Assembly (NCBI GenBank): GCA_965203855.1
Contig: CBDBDN010000009.1
Span: forward strand, 62,001-126,000
Length of the DNA: 64,000 nucleotides
From: Bin87 sp965203855
GTDB lineage: Bacteria > Chloroflexota > Dehalococcoidia > Lucifugimonadales > UBA3495
Direction of reading: 5' to 3'
Positions 49,543 through 58,171 of the stretch are shown here, piece after piece. Made by a program: the position numbers and the translations under genes. Position 1 is the first letter of the stretch. Each line of letters opens with the position of its first letter. Below the pieces are notes generated by a model. That model worked only from the letters and a program-made list of their open reading frames with translations, did not search any database and was not told the DNA's origin.

Positions 49543-50709
49543 ATGAGCACCGTCGCAGTGGAGGTAGTGTACCGGGGCATCTTTCAAAAGACCCTGGCCC
49601 GCAACATCGTCCGCAGCATCGTTTTTGCCGCCCGCAAAGAAGGCAAAATCGGCACCGCTTTCGGACGCTATGGCGACTCGCCGGAACGCAACGGCATCCC
49701 CGCCAAGCAGTTCGCCATCGTTTCCGACACCCCCGAAGAACTGGAAGAAAACCTGGCCGTGTACGAAGCCCGCGAAGTGGACGTCACCATCAACGTGGAC
49801 GACACCATGTGCAAGGGCATCGAATCCTGGGCCTGGTACGGCTTGCAGCCCATCAACGCCTTGACCAAAGACGGCGGCGCCCTCATCGTTACTTCCCGCC
49901 AGAGCGCCGACGCCCTGATTGAAGACATCCACCAGAAAGACACCCCCTACAACCTCGCCATCGTGCCGGCAACCACCAGCTTTTCCGGGCTGTGGGTCTA
50001 TAAGGACGACCACACCGACGCCCGCATCCTGGGCGCCCTCGCCAAAGCCTGCCCGGAACTGGTCAGCCTGGACTCCATGCTGGCCGCGCTGGACGACCAG
50101 GGCTGGGGCGAACTCAAGCAAACCTCCGCCCGCAACACCTACGCGCGCACCGCATTCCGCCCCGTAGAACCCGGCGAAGGCAGCGACGACGAACCTTTCA
50201 GCTTTGACCTCCCCGGCTGGCGGTCTATGGAGGAAGGGCTGGTTATCCGGGGCGTGGAACAGGGCGGCGGTTTCCGCGGCGGCGCCGAAGGCTACGAACC
50301 CACCCGCAGCGCCGTTTTCAAGAAGTTCAGCACCCGCTCCATGCGCCCCGTCATCAACTTTGACACCTGCATCAAGTGCACCCTCTGCTGGCTCCAATGC
50401 CCCGACACCTGCTTTGACGTCACTCCCGAAGGGCTGTACGATGCAAACATGGAAGCGTGCTGCGGCTGCGCCGTCTGCGAAGCCGTCTGCCCCGTCCCCG
50501 ACTGCATTACGATGGTCAACGAAGCCGAATTCAACGACAATGCCAGCCAGTACGAACACTGGCGCCGGGACAAGGACGACTACCATAAATGGATGGGAGA
50601 ACTGATTCAGATTGAGAAAGACCGGGATGCCGCGCGCAGCCACGGCTACCACAGCCCCGGCCGCTACGAAGCCGAATCGGAAGCAGTCCTGACGGGAGGC
50701 GATGACTAA
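49543..50709 (+). CDS. 2-oxoacid:ferredoxin oxidoreductase, fused gamma and delta subunits
   Basis: A 388-residue protein. Residues 1-190 are the gamma domain (VVYRGIFQKTLARNIVRSIVFAA..., VPATT); residues about 265-330 are a delta ferredoxin domain with two [4Fe-4S] motifs, CIKCTLCWLQCPDTC and CCGCAVCEAVCPVPDC. It carries electrons from the ThDP site to ferredoxin. GAGGAGG precedes ATG 49543. With the next two genes it completes a PorGD-A-B enzyme, joined to porA by TGA-A-ATG spacing of zero. Codons are strongly C-ending, suggesting high expression. Confidence 0.92.
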   Translation: MSTVAVEVVYRGIFQKTLARNIVRSIVFAARKEGKIGTAFGRYGDSPERNGIPAKQFAIVSDTPEELEENLAVYEAREVDVTINVDDTMCKGIESWAWYGLQPINALTKDGGALIVTSRQSADALIEDIHQKDTPYNLAIVPATTSFSGLWVYKDDHTDARILGALAKACPELVSLDSMLAALDDQGWGELKQTSARNTYARTAFRPVEPGEGSDDEPFSFDLPGWRSMEEGLVIRGVEQGGGFRGGAEGYEPTRSAVFKKFSTRSMRPVINFDTCIKCTLCWLQCPDTCFDVTPEGLYDANMEACCGCAVCEAVCPVPDCITMVNEAEFNDNASQYEHWRRDKDDYHKWMGELIQIEKDRDAARSHGYHSPGRYEAESEAVLTGGDD

Positions 50710-51960
50710 ATGGCAACCCCAACCCTTACTCAATCCCAAAACGGGCATTCCCGCAACGGCCACAATGCCGACCGTGAGGAGCTGATCAGCGGCAGCGAAG
50801 CTATCGCCATCGCCTGCTCCCTGGCCGACGTTGATGTCATCACCGCCTACCCCATCCGGCCTTATGACACCGTGATGCAGTATGTGTCCAAGCTGAAGGC
50901 CGACGGCGCTTTTGACTGCGACTTTATCGTCGCCGAAAGCGAGCATTCCCAGTTTGAAATCGTCAAGCACGCCTCTGCCGTAGGCGCACGCACTTTCTGC
51001 GGCTCCAGCGGCGTCGGCTGGTTCTACGCCTTTGAGGCCATTACCGTTACCGCCGGGCTGCGCCTCCCCGTAGTCGCCATGGTCGGCAACCGCGCCCTGG
51101 ACGACCCCGGCGCTTTCGGCGTAGAACACAATGACGCGATGGCCGTCCGCGACCTCGGCTGGATGCTGTACTGGGTCGGCACCGCGCAAGAAGCCCTGGA
51201 CACCGCGCTGCTCGCCTGGCGAGTCGCCGAAGATCCCCGCGTATTCCTGCCGGCCGCCATCTCCTGCGACGGCTCCTTCCTTACCCACTCCCAGGCCATC
51301 GTCAACGTGCCCACGCAGCAGCAAGTTGACCAATACCTGCCTACCTACGACCGGGGCCGGCTGCTGCTGCATCCCGACAACCCCATCACGGTAGCGCCGC
51401 AAGTCAACGAGGACTGGCTGATGGAAATCCGCCGCCAGACCGACGACGCCATGCGCCGCACCCCGGCCGTCATCAAGGAAGCCTACGCCGAATTCAAGCA
51501 GGTTTTCGGGCGCGGCGATGACAGCCCGTTCATTGAGGAATACATGACCGACGACGCCGACATCATCCTAACCGGCATGGGAACGCTGGCCATGCCGGTG
51601 CGCGTCGCCGTCCGCCGTCTCCGCGAGCAGGGCGTGAAAGTCGGTTTCCTCCGCGTCAAGTTTTTCCGGCCCTTCGCTACCGACGAAATACGGGATGCAT
51701 TGAGCCGCTGCAAAGCGGTGGGCGTCATTGACCGCGATTATTCCTACGGCTCGCCATCCTATGGCGGCGTGCTGTTCAACGAAATCCGCTCCGCCCTCTA
51801 CACGCTGGACAACCGCCCCCTGATGCAAAGTTTCATCGCCGGACTGGGCGGACGCGAAGTGCTGGTGCGCGATGTGGTGGAAATGACCGAAATGGTGCAG
51901 GCGTCCATCAACGCCGGCGTCGTCAAAGAGGAAAACGCCTGGATTGGCGTCCGCGATTAG
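50710..51960 (+). CDS. porA: 2-oxoacid:ferredoxin oxidoreductase alpha subunit
   Basis: A 416-residue PorA-type subunit: GSEAIAIACSLADVDVITAYPIRP (about 28-50), AESEHSQFEIVKHASAVGARTFCGSSG, and RVKFFRPFATDEIRDAL late in the protein. It binds pyrimidine of ThDP and CoA-side elements with PorB. Starts directly after the gamma-delta gene and ends 17 bases before porB. Substrate, pyruvate or another 2-oxoacid, cannot be fixed from sequence. Confidence 0.92.
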   Translation: MATPTLTQSQNGHSRNGHNADREELISGSEAIAIACSLADVDVITAYPIRPYDTVMQYVSKLKADGAFDCDFIVAESEHSQFEIVKHASAVGARTFCGSSGVGWFYAFEAITVTAGLRLPVVAMVGNRALDDPGAFGVEHNDAMAVRDLGWMLYWVGTAQEALDTALLAWRVAEDPRVFLPAAISCDGSFLTHSQAIVNVPTQQQVDQYLPTYDRGRLLLHPDNPITVAPQVNEDWLMEIRRQTDDAMRRTPAVIKEAYAEFKQVFGRGDDSPFIEEYMTDDADIILTGMGTLAMPVRVAVRRLREQGVKVGFLRVKFFRPFATDEIRDALSRCKAVGVIDRDYSYGSPSYGGVLFNEIRSALYTLDNRPLMQSFIAGLGGREVLVRDVVEMTEMVQASINAGVVKEENAWIGVRD

Positions 51961-51977
51961 GTTAGAGGAGAGCCGCC

Positions 51978-52997
51978 ATGACTACTATGACCCAAGCTCC
52001 GCCCCAGCCGGTGCAGGAACTCCCCCAAGTCCGGGGCGTCAAACAAATCCCCGTGTTCGAAGGATTCACCTCCGGACACCGCACCTGCCAGGGCTGCGAG
52101 TCCGCCCTGGTGATGCGCCTGATGATCAAAGCCGCCGGCCCCCGCACCATCGTGGTCGGCAGCACCGGCTGTATGTATGTGGCCAATACCACCTATTACA
52201 GCACCCCCTGGGTCGTGCCGTGGATGCACACGCAGCTGGGCTCCAGCGGCTCCGCCGCTACCGGCACCGCCGCCGGCTTGGCTTCCCTGATGCGTAAGGG
52301 CAAGATGCAGCAGGAACCCATCAATGTCATCGCTTTCTGCGGCGACGGTGGCGGCGTCGATATGGGCCTCTCCGCCATCTCCGCCGCCTTGCAGCACGAT
52401 GAGTACAACCTGCTCATCCTCTGCTACGACAACGAATCCTACGCCAACACCGACATTCAGGTGTCCGGCTCCAGTCCCTGGGGCGCCAACTCCACTTTCT
52501 CCCCGCCGGGCAAAGTGCATCGCATTATGAACCGGCGCTGGAAAAAGAACACAGTTCCGATGCTGGCCGCCGGCCACCCGGATGTGCGCTACGTCGCTAC
52601 CGCCTGCGGTTCCTATGGGCCGGACTTCACCAACAAAATACGCCGCGCGCTGACCATCGGCGGCCCCACTTTCATCCACAGCATTGACCCCTGCCCCAAA
52701 GGCTGGGACTACGACCCCAAGTATTCCCACGAACTGGGGATGCTGGCCGTAGAGACCGGCATCTGGGTCCAGTACGAAATCGTGGACGGCGAGCTGATTC
52801 TCAACGGCCCGTCCCGCGCCATCGCCCGGGGCGTCCGCCGGCGCAAGCCCGTAACCGAATACCTGCAACGCCAGGGACGCTTTGCCCACCTCACCGCGGA
52901 GGACTTGCAGTTCTTCCAGGACAAAATCGACGAATCCTGGGAAAAGTGGTGGATTCCGGGTATCGTTCCCTTCGGCCCGGGCGACCAGGACGCCTAG
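51978..52997 (+). CDS. porB: 2-oxoacid:ferredoxin oxidoreductase beta subunit
   Basis: A 339-residue PorB-type subunit with CQGCESALVMRLMIK (cluster ligands), GSTGCMYVANTTYYSTPW, the ThDP motif GDGGGVDMGLSAI and NESYANTDIQVSGSSPWGANST (divided here before SSPWG), and a C-terminal IDPCPKGW. GAGGAG stands before ATG 51978. It catalyses decarboxylation with ThDP. Last gene of the operon; a large nested hairpin follows (53015-53102). Confidence 0.94.
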   Translation: MTTMTQAPPQPVQELPQVRGVKQIPVFEGFTSGHRTCQGCESALVMRLMIKAAGPRTIVVGSTGCMYVANTTYYSTPWVVPWMHTQLGSSGSAATGTAAGLASLMRKGKMQQEPINVIAFCGDGGGVDMGLSAISAALQHDEYNLLILCYDNESYANTDIQVSGSSPWGANSTFSPPGKVHRIMNRRWKKNTVPMLAAGHPDVRYVATACGSYGPDFTNKIRRALTIGGPTFIHSIDPCPKGWDYDPKYSHELGMLAVETGIWVQYEIVDGELILNGPSRAIARGVRRRKPVTEYLQRQGRFAHLTAEDLQFFQDKIDESWEKWWIPGIVPFGPGDQDA

Positions 52998-53014
52998 CCC
53001 TCCAAGTTGCGGCT

Positions 53015-53102
53015 CCGGCGCAAGAATGCATTGCGAAAGACGCCCCATGCCACGCGCTGCGGCATCGGACTGGCCCCTTTTCGCCCCGTATTCTTGCGCC
53101 GG
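53015..53102. other. 88-base nested hairpin after the por operon
   Basis: CCGGCGCAAGAAT (53015-53027) pairs with ATTCTTGCGCCGG (53090-53102); inside, GCGAAA (53033-53038) pairs with TTTCGC (53079-53084), and ATGCC (53047-53051) with GGCAT (53061-53065). No T-run follows. The nested stems suggest a folded RNA or a MITE-like remnant; the CCGGCGCAAG arm also resembles the dispersed palindromes. Confidence 0.5.
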
Positions 53103-53177
53103 TGTCATCCGCTAATGTATTCGGCGCAAAGATGTGTTACACTTCCAACGCAAAATTAAGTCAGCGAGGTTCAGACA

Positions 53178-53711
53178 ATGGTAAAAGTCGCTATGACGGT
53201 TGAAGGCGAAACCAACGAAGTGATGGACGCCATCCGTCGCTTGATGAACAGCGATACGGCGGCCGCAGCGTTGCCCGGCGTCGGCATTGCAGTAGCTTCC
53301 GTTCCCGCCGATGCGACGGCTGCGGATGACGCTCCCGCCCAACTGTCCGTCGCGGCAGAGAGTCCGCCGCCCGTCGCCGAGCCGGAACCCGAACCCGAAG
53401 TCCCCGAAGGCCAGTGGACGCTGGACCACGTGCGGACTTTCTGGGATCTGTTGGCCCCCCAGGCCCGCGAAGTTTATCGCCAGGTTGCCGCCGGCAGCGG
53501 CTATGTCGTCTCTCGGCAGTCGCTCCTGGACACTATGGGGCTGTCCACCCGCAGCCTGTCCGGCCGCCTGTCATCTCAAGGGCACGCCATGCGCCGCATT
53601 CGCCGGCTGCATAATGTCGCATTGCCGCATCCCATGTCCTTTGACGGGCCGGCCGACGAGTACAAAATGCTTCCCGACGTCGCCGACGGCATTTTCCGCC
53701 TGAATCTGTGA
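53178..53711 (+). CDS. Conserved-looking protein with possible winged-helix C-terminus
   Basis: A 177-residue protein. N-terminal KVAMTVEGETNEVMDAIRRLM may form a small alpha-beta unit; an Ala/Pro/Glu linker (about 50-75) leads to a helical region (LDHVRTFWDLLAPQAREVYRQV, LLDTMGLSTRSLSGRLSS) with winged-helix appearance, ending HPMSFDG. GCGAGG precedes ATG 53178. Family not recognised; a regulatory protein is possible. Confidence 0.6.
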   Translation: MVKVAMTVEGETNEVMDAIRRLMNSDTAAAALPGVGIAVASVPADATAADDAPAQLSVAAESPPPVAEPEPEPEVPEGQWTLDHVRTFWDLLAPQAREVYRQVAAGSGYVVSRQSLLDTMGLSTRSLSGRLSSQGHAMRRIRRLHNVALPHPMSFDGPADEYKMLPDVADGIFRLNL

Positions 53712-53799
53712 GACCCGGCAGCAGGGCCGTAGCAATTCCCCAACCCCTCCAACCCGCGGCTTTTCCTACAACCGTGGCCTTTCCTACAAGGAGAAGTCA

Positions 53800-54921
53800 A
53801 TGCGACTTGAACCGATCAACCTTTACGACTACGAAGCGCGGGCCAAGCAGGCCCTGCCCCACAACAACTGGGAATTCATCGCCGCCGGCTCGATGGATGA
53901 AATCACCACTGCCCGCAACCGCTCGGCTTTTGAGGCGCTTACCCTGCGGCCCCGCTTCCTGCGTGATACTACCGAGCGCAAAATCTCTACCACCGTGCTG
54001 GGGCAGGACATCAGCTTTCCGGTAATGATTGCCCCCACCGGCGGCCACGGCAACGCCCACCCGGATGCCGAATGCGCCACCGCCCGCGGTGCCGGAATGT
54101 CCAACACCCTGATGATGTGCAGCACTTCCTCTAACTGTAGTATGGAGGAAATCGCCGAAGCCGCTACCGGCCCCTTGTGGTTCCAGCTGTACCACCGCGG
54201 CTACGACCTTACCGAAAATCTGGTCAAGCGCGCCGAGGCTGCCGGCTATCGCGCCATCGTCCTCACCGTGGACACTCCCGTGCCTAGCCCCAAAGAGCGG
54301 GATGTGCGGAACCGCTACGAGCGACCCGGCGAACTCGGCAATTTCCGCGCCCAGCAGGATCGTCTCGCCGAAGTCAGCGGCACCGACGAATCCCCCCGCT
54401 GGGAAATGCCGCAGACCCCGGCCTTGACCTGGCAGGAACTGGACTGGCTGCGCGGCTTGACCGACCTGCCCCTGGTGCTCAAAGGCGTCCGCATCGCCGA
54501 GGATGCCCGCTTGGCCGCGGAACACGGCGTGGACGGCATTCTGGTGTCAACCCACGGCGGGCGTCAATTGGACAGCACCATGTCCAGCATTGAAATGGTG
54601 CCCGAAATCGTCGCCGCCGTCGCCGGCAAAGCCGAAGTCTATGTGGACTCCGGCGTCCGGCGCGGCAGCGATGTGCTCAAAGCCCTCGCGTTGGGCGCTA
54701 CCGCCGTCGCCGTTGGACGCCCCCTCTATTGGGGCTTGGCCGTCAACGGCGCCGAGGGCGTCCACCATATGCTGGAGCTGCTGCGGTCCGAATTCAATCG
54801 CGCCATGGCCTACTGCGGCCAGAACAGCGTTGACGACCTGGAGGGCCGCCTGCTCAATGTACCCCGCGAATGGGGCCCCTTCCGCACCGAAAACGACATC
54901 GCGGAGCACTTGCCTTTTTAG
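53800..54921 (+). CDS. FMN-dependent alpha-hydroxyacid oxidase/dehydrogenase
   Basis: A 373-residue TIM-barrel flavoenzyme: LYDYEARAKQAL at the start, FPVMIAPTGG, TVDTPV, LVLKGV, catalytic His in THGGRQLDS, and VYVDSGVRRGSDVLKALALGATAVAVGRP. The usual SNHGGRQLD has Thr for Asn. It oxidises lactate, glycolate or related acids using FMN; lactate oxidase-like is likely. CAAGGAGAAG precedes ATG 53800. A strong terminator follows the stop. Confidence 0.93.
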   Translation: MRLEPINLYDYEARAKQALPHNNWEFIAAGSMDEITTARNRSAFEALTLRPRFLRDTTERKISTTVLGQDISFPVMIAPTGGHGNAHPDAECATARGAGMSNTLMMCSTSSNCSMEEIAEAATGPLWFQLYHRGYDLTENLVKRAEAAGYRAIVLTVDTPVPSPKERDVRNRYERPGELGNFRAQQDRLAEVSGTDESPRWEMPQTPALTWQELDWLRGLTDLPLVLKGVRIAEDARLAAEHGVDGILVSTHGGRQLDSTMSSIEMVPEIVAAVAGKAEVYVDSGVRRGSDVLKALALGATAVAVGRPLYWGLAVNGAEGVHHMLELLRSEFNRAMAYCGQNSVDDLEGRLLNVPREWGPFRTENDIAEHLPF

Positions 54922-54953
54922 GCACACTCCGCAGCATACCGGCAATCTGCCGC

Positions 54954-54987
54954 AGCAGGGACGAATAGCGGTTCGTCCCTGCTTTTT
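54954..54987 (+). terminator. Rho-independent terminator after the hydroxyacid oxidase
   Basis: AGCAGGGACGAA (54954-54965) pairs with TTCGTCCCTGCT (54972-54983) around TAGCGG and is followed by TTTTT. It also separates the convergent hydrolase gene. Confidence 0.88.
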
Positions 54988-55011
54988 GCCCCGATAAACC
55001 TGTGCTGCGCT

Positions 55012-55788
55012 TTACTTCCCCAGCCCGTTATCGGCGATAAACTCGGCCAGCAATTCGTTGAAAACCGCCGCCTGCTCAAAATGGGTGGAGTGCGCCGCGC
55101 CCGGCACAATTTCCAGACGACTCCCCGGTATCAGCCGGTGCGCCGCCTCAATTACCGGCGCCGGGAAAATCTGGTCCTCAGCGCCTACTACCAGCAGGAC
55201 CGGCATCGTCAGCCGCCCCAGATCCGCCGCCTGCGGCCCGCCGGCGTTGCGGAACATTCCCGATACTACGCTTACCGGCATTTCCTGGTTGATGCGCCCG
55301 ATGGCGCCGTACAGGAAAGTCAAAGCCGGTTGTTCCGCGATAAAGCTGTCGCTCAACGCCCGGCGCAGCGGATCTTCCGGCGGGCGGACATCCTGTAGCA
55401 GATTCACCACTACCGGATCCCCGATGCCCCCGGTAGTGTCGGCCAGCACCAACCCCGTTACCCTTTCCGGGTAGCGCAAGGCGAAACCCAGGCTGGTAAC
55501 GCCGCCCATTGACTGCGCTACCAGCAAAGCGCGCTCAATGCCCAGATAGTCCAGCAGCCCGCGCAGGTCGTCCACCAGCGTATCCGGTTCCGGTTGCTGC
55601 GCGGGGCCGGCGGTCAATCCCCACCCACGATGGTCAAATGTAATGCAGCGGTGTCCGCCCTGGAATTCCGCTACCTGCTGCCACCAGCTGAGATGGTTGC
55701 CGCCGCGCCCGTGCGCGAACACAATAGCCGGCCCATCGCCATGGCTTTCGTAAAACATCTGTGTGCCGTTGATTGGAGCGTAGGGCAT
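55012..55788 (-). CDS. Alpha/beta-fold hydrolase
   Basis: A 258-residue alpha/beta hydrolase with oxyanion segment HGRGGNHLSWW, nucleophile Ser93 in AQSMGG, Asp in VVGAEDQIFP and His in GAAHSTHFEQ. Probably an esterase or lactonase. The substrate is not predictable. Convergent with the oxidase gene across the terminator. Confidence 0.92.
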   Translation of the reverse strand: MPYAPINGTQMFYESHGDGPAIVFAHGRGGNHLSWWQQVAEFQGGHRCITFDHRGWGLTAGPAQQPEPDTLVDDLRGLLDYLGIERALLVAQSMGGVTSLGFALRYPERVTGLVLADTTGGIGDPVVVNLLQDVRPPEDPLRRALSDSFIAEQPALTFLYGAIGRINQEMPVSVVSGMFRNAGGPQAADLGRLTMPVLLVVGAEDQIFPAPVIEAAHRLIPGSRLEIVPGAAHSTHFEQAAVFNELLAEFIADNGLGK

Positions 55789-55863
55789 TTGCTTACCTCG
55801 TCGCAGTGCGCTTTATTTGATATGGATATAATGGATATATCGGATGAGCCGGATTTTGCCGCC

Positions 55864-56517
55864 TTACACCGCCCATTCCTCCCGCCGCCAAGCCGCATCC
55901 CAAAACATATATTCATAGCGGCTGCTGGTGATGAACGCATACCGCATCGCCTGCCGTTCCTGCTCTCCGACCCGTTCCGCCATTTCGTCCACAAACCCCC
56001 GCCAGGCATCCACGCTGGATTGCAGCAGCCCCTCTACATAAAACCGCGTCCACTGCCCATAAAGCGGATGCTCCGACTGCCCCACCTCATCTTTGAGCAG
56101 ATGATAAGTCCAGGGGCAGGGCAGCAGCGCCGCCGCCGTCGGCCCCAAGCCGTATTGCGCCGCCGTCGTCAGCATATGGTTGATATAGGCCGTATTCGTG
56201 GGCGATAGCGGAACTGCGGCCACTTCGTCCATCGTCAGCCCGGCCGTCTCAATCAGCCGATGGTGCAGCGGACGCTCTACCGGCGTCATCACCCGGTGCG
56301 CCAGCTGCTGTAACAAATCCGCATCGGGAGACTTCGCCAGCGCCAGCGCTACCGCCCGGCCAAACCCCTCCAAATAGTGATAATCCTGCCCCAGATAATA
56401 CTGAAAGGTTGCCAGCGGCAGGCTGCCGTCCTTGACCGCCGCCAGAAAGGGATGGGCAAAAATGGCGTCCCAGATGGGCTGCGCTTCCTCGCGCAGCTGC
56501 TGGCTGAAACCGGGCAT
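55864..56517 (-). CDS. tenA: TenA-family aminopyrimidine hydrolase/thiaminase II
   Basis: A 217-residue TenA protein. Asp45 in YYLGQDYHYL, Cys134 in LLPCPWTY and GFVDEMAE near the end match thiaminase II. It salvages thiamine pyrimidine, supporting the ThDP-using enzymes in this window (PorA/B and the synthase at 46398). ATG 56517 taken. Confidence 0.9.
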   Translation of the reverse strand: MPGFSQQLREEAQPIWDAIFAHPFLAAVKDGSLPLATFQYYLGQDYHYLEGFGRAVALALAKSPDADLLQQLAHRVMTPVERPLHHRLIETAGLTMDEVAAVPLSPTNTAYINHMLTTAAQYGLGPTAAALLPCPWTYHLLKDEVGQSEHPLYGQWTRFYVEGLLQSSVDAWRGFVDEMAERVGEQERQAMRYAFITSSRYEYMFWDAAWRREEWAV

Positions 56518-56582
56518 ATCAGTTGACCTCCGGGTGATGCGCTAAAGATGCGACAGCCGGGCGGCAGCCGTCGCCGATCCGT

Positions 56583-57332
56583 TCAGGGCGCATAGTTGAT
56601 ATACACCAGCTCGGCCTGGGCGGCGTATTCGCATCCGAAAGCCGCGCCTACTGTGCGGGCGTGCGCCGTCAAAAACTCAAACGGCCCGTCGCCCACATCC
56701 CCCAAATTGTCCAGGTAAGCCCGGTGTTCCCGCAGCGACGCCATCCCGGTCTCCCAATAATCGGAAACATCCACGGCGTGCGTCGGCGCACTGGAGCCGA
56801 ACACCGCCACAAACTGAACTTCATTCCACGGCGCCATCCCTTCGTCCAGCAGCTCCGGGAAAATCCAGCGGTTGCCGGCGTCCCGCGCCGCGTCAAACAC
56901 CGCCAGCCCTACCCAACGATGATCCGCCATATTCAGGTGTCCGCTGGCAAATTGCAAATGGTGGTTGATGGTAAGCACCACATCGGGTTGATGCTTGCGG
57001 ATGACCCGGCTGAGATCCCGGCGCAGCGGCAGCCCGTACTCAATCACCCCGTCGGGATAATCCAGAAACTCCACCGTATCCACGCCCACCACCCGCGCGC
57101 TGTTGATTTCCTCTTGCGTCCGCAGCGGCCCCACTTCGGATGGGCGTATGCTGTCAATGCCGGCCTCGCCCCGGCTGGCCATCACATAGGCCACTCGCTT
57201 GCCCTGCGCCGTCCATTTGGCAACTGCGCTGGCCGCCCCGTACTCCATATCGTCGGGATGGGCCACGATGGCCAAGGCGGTTTGCCAGTTTTCGGGTACG
57301 GCGGACAAAGCGGGGGCGGCGGGTTGCAGCAT
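56583..57332 (-). CDS. PIG-L/LmbE-family deacetylase
   Basis: A 249-residue protein with AHPDDMEYG (24-32) and a later HLNMADHRWVG, the zinc-binding motifs of N-acetylglucosaminyl deacetylases such as MshB, BshB and PIG-L. It deacetylates a GlcNAc-linked small molecule, perhaps a thiol precursor. No known partner genes are adjacent. Confidence 0.9.
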   Translation of the reverse strand: MLQPAAPALSAVPENWQTALAIVAHPDDMEYGAASAVAKWTAQGKRVAYVMASRGEAGIDSIRPSEVGPLRTQEEINSARVVGVDTVEFLDYPDGVIEYGLPLRRDLSRVIRKHQPDVVLTINHHLQFASGHLNMADHRWVGLAVFDAARDAGNRWIFPELLDEGMAPWNEVQFVAVFGSSAPTHAVDVSDYWETGMASLREHRAYLDNLGDVGDGPFEFLTAHARTVGAAFGCEYAAQAELVYINYAP

Positions 57333-57378
57333 CAGGTTACTCCATATCCATAGCCAGCGGGCGATGGCAGATATATTA

Positions 57379-58158
57379 TCAGACCCGGCGCGGGCTGGGC
57401 GCGGTAACCTCGGCCTCTCCCACTGCCGCCGCCAGACCGGCTTTATTCACAGCCGCCAGCGCAATCCGATAGCGGGTTGCGCCGCCGTGTACGCTATCCA
57501 CGGCCAGCGTTACCGCATCGCCGGCGATAACCTCCCCCGGCGCTATAGATCCCCGATAAGCCAGCGTCAGCCGGCCGCCCCACCGAAAATCATCGCCAAA
57601 CCGCCCTCCCATCTCGCCTTCCAGCCACCCGGCGATAACCGTCGTCCAATCTTGCGGGCAGTTGGCATCGTTAGGCAGGGTTATGCCAGGCAGAGCTGCC
57701 GCATCCCCCGGCAGTATCAGCCCGGATTGCACGGCATACCCCGACGGCCGCGCCAAGCGGACGGAATCGGCATCGGCTGCCACTGGCGCCGCCCCCTGCC
57801 GAAATACCGCCTCGGCGCGCAGTATCTCAGTGCCGATTTCATCAACCGCAAAAGCCGCCACCCGGTAATAGACGCTTTCGCCCCGGCGCTCTACTGCCCG
57901 CAGCCATCCCCCAACCTGCAACCGCCGCCCCGGAATGGGCGGGCGCAAAAACTCCCAACGCCGCCATACCGCCGTCAACAACGATTGCCCGCAATGCGGG
58001 GACAGCAAGCTCCGGCAGTCGTCATTCAGCAAGTTCGGATAGTGGCCGCCTTGTCCCGCCAGTGCGCGATAAGCGGACAAATCCGCACCGTCAATCCGGT
58101 ATTCCAGGTTGCCCAGCTGGACGCCGGGCCGCAGCGATGAAAGCGCGCCGTCGTTCAT
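57379..58158 (-). CDS. Hot-dog fold dehydratase-like protein (MaoC/FAS1-type)
   Basis: A 259-residue protein of two tandem hot-dog halves: YRALAGQGGHYPNLLND early, FLRPPIPGRRLQVGGWLRAVERRGESVYYRV, and AYRGSIAPGEVIAGDAVTL near the end. The pattern fits hydroxyacyl-ACP/CoA dehydratase relatives. The start is ATG 58158; a longer TTG frame lacks support. Exact residues for activity could not be checked. Confidence 0.7.
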   Translation of the reverse strand: MNDGALSSLRPGVQLGNLEYRIDGADLSAYRALAGQGGHYPNLLNDDCRSLLSPHCGQSLLTAVWRRWEFLRPPIPGRRLQVGGWLRAVERRGESVYYRVAAFAVDEIGTEILRAEAVFRQGAAPVAADADSVRLARPSGYAVQSGLILPGDAAALPGITLPNDANCPQDWTTVIAGWLEGEMGGRFGDDFRWGGRLTLAYRGSIAPGEVIAGDAVTLAVDSVHGGATRYRIALAAVNKAGLAAAVGEAEVTAPSPRRV

Positions 58159-58171
58159 ACCGCTCAATCAA

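Noticed and set aside
49468..51402. Minus-strand open frame of 644 codons over the por genes
   Set aside because: Low-complexity Gly/Ala/Val protein antisense to two clear genes with strong C-ending codon bias.
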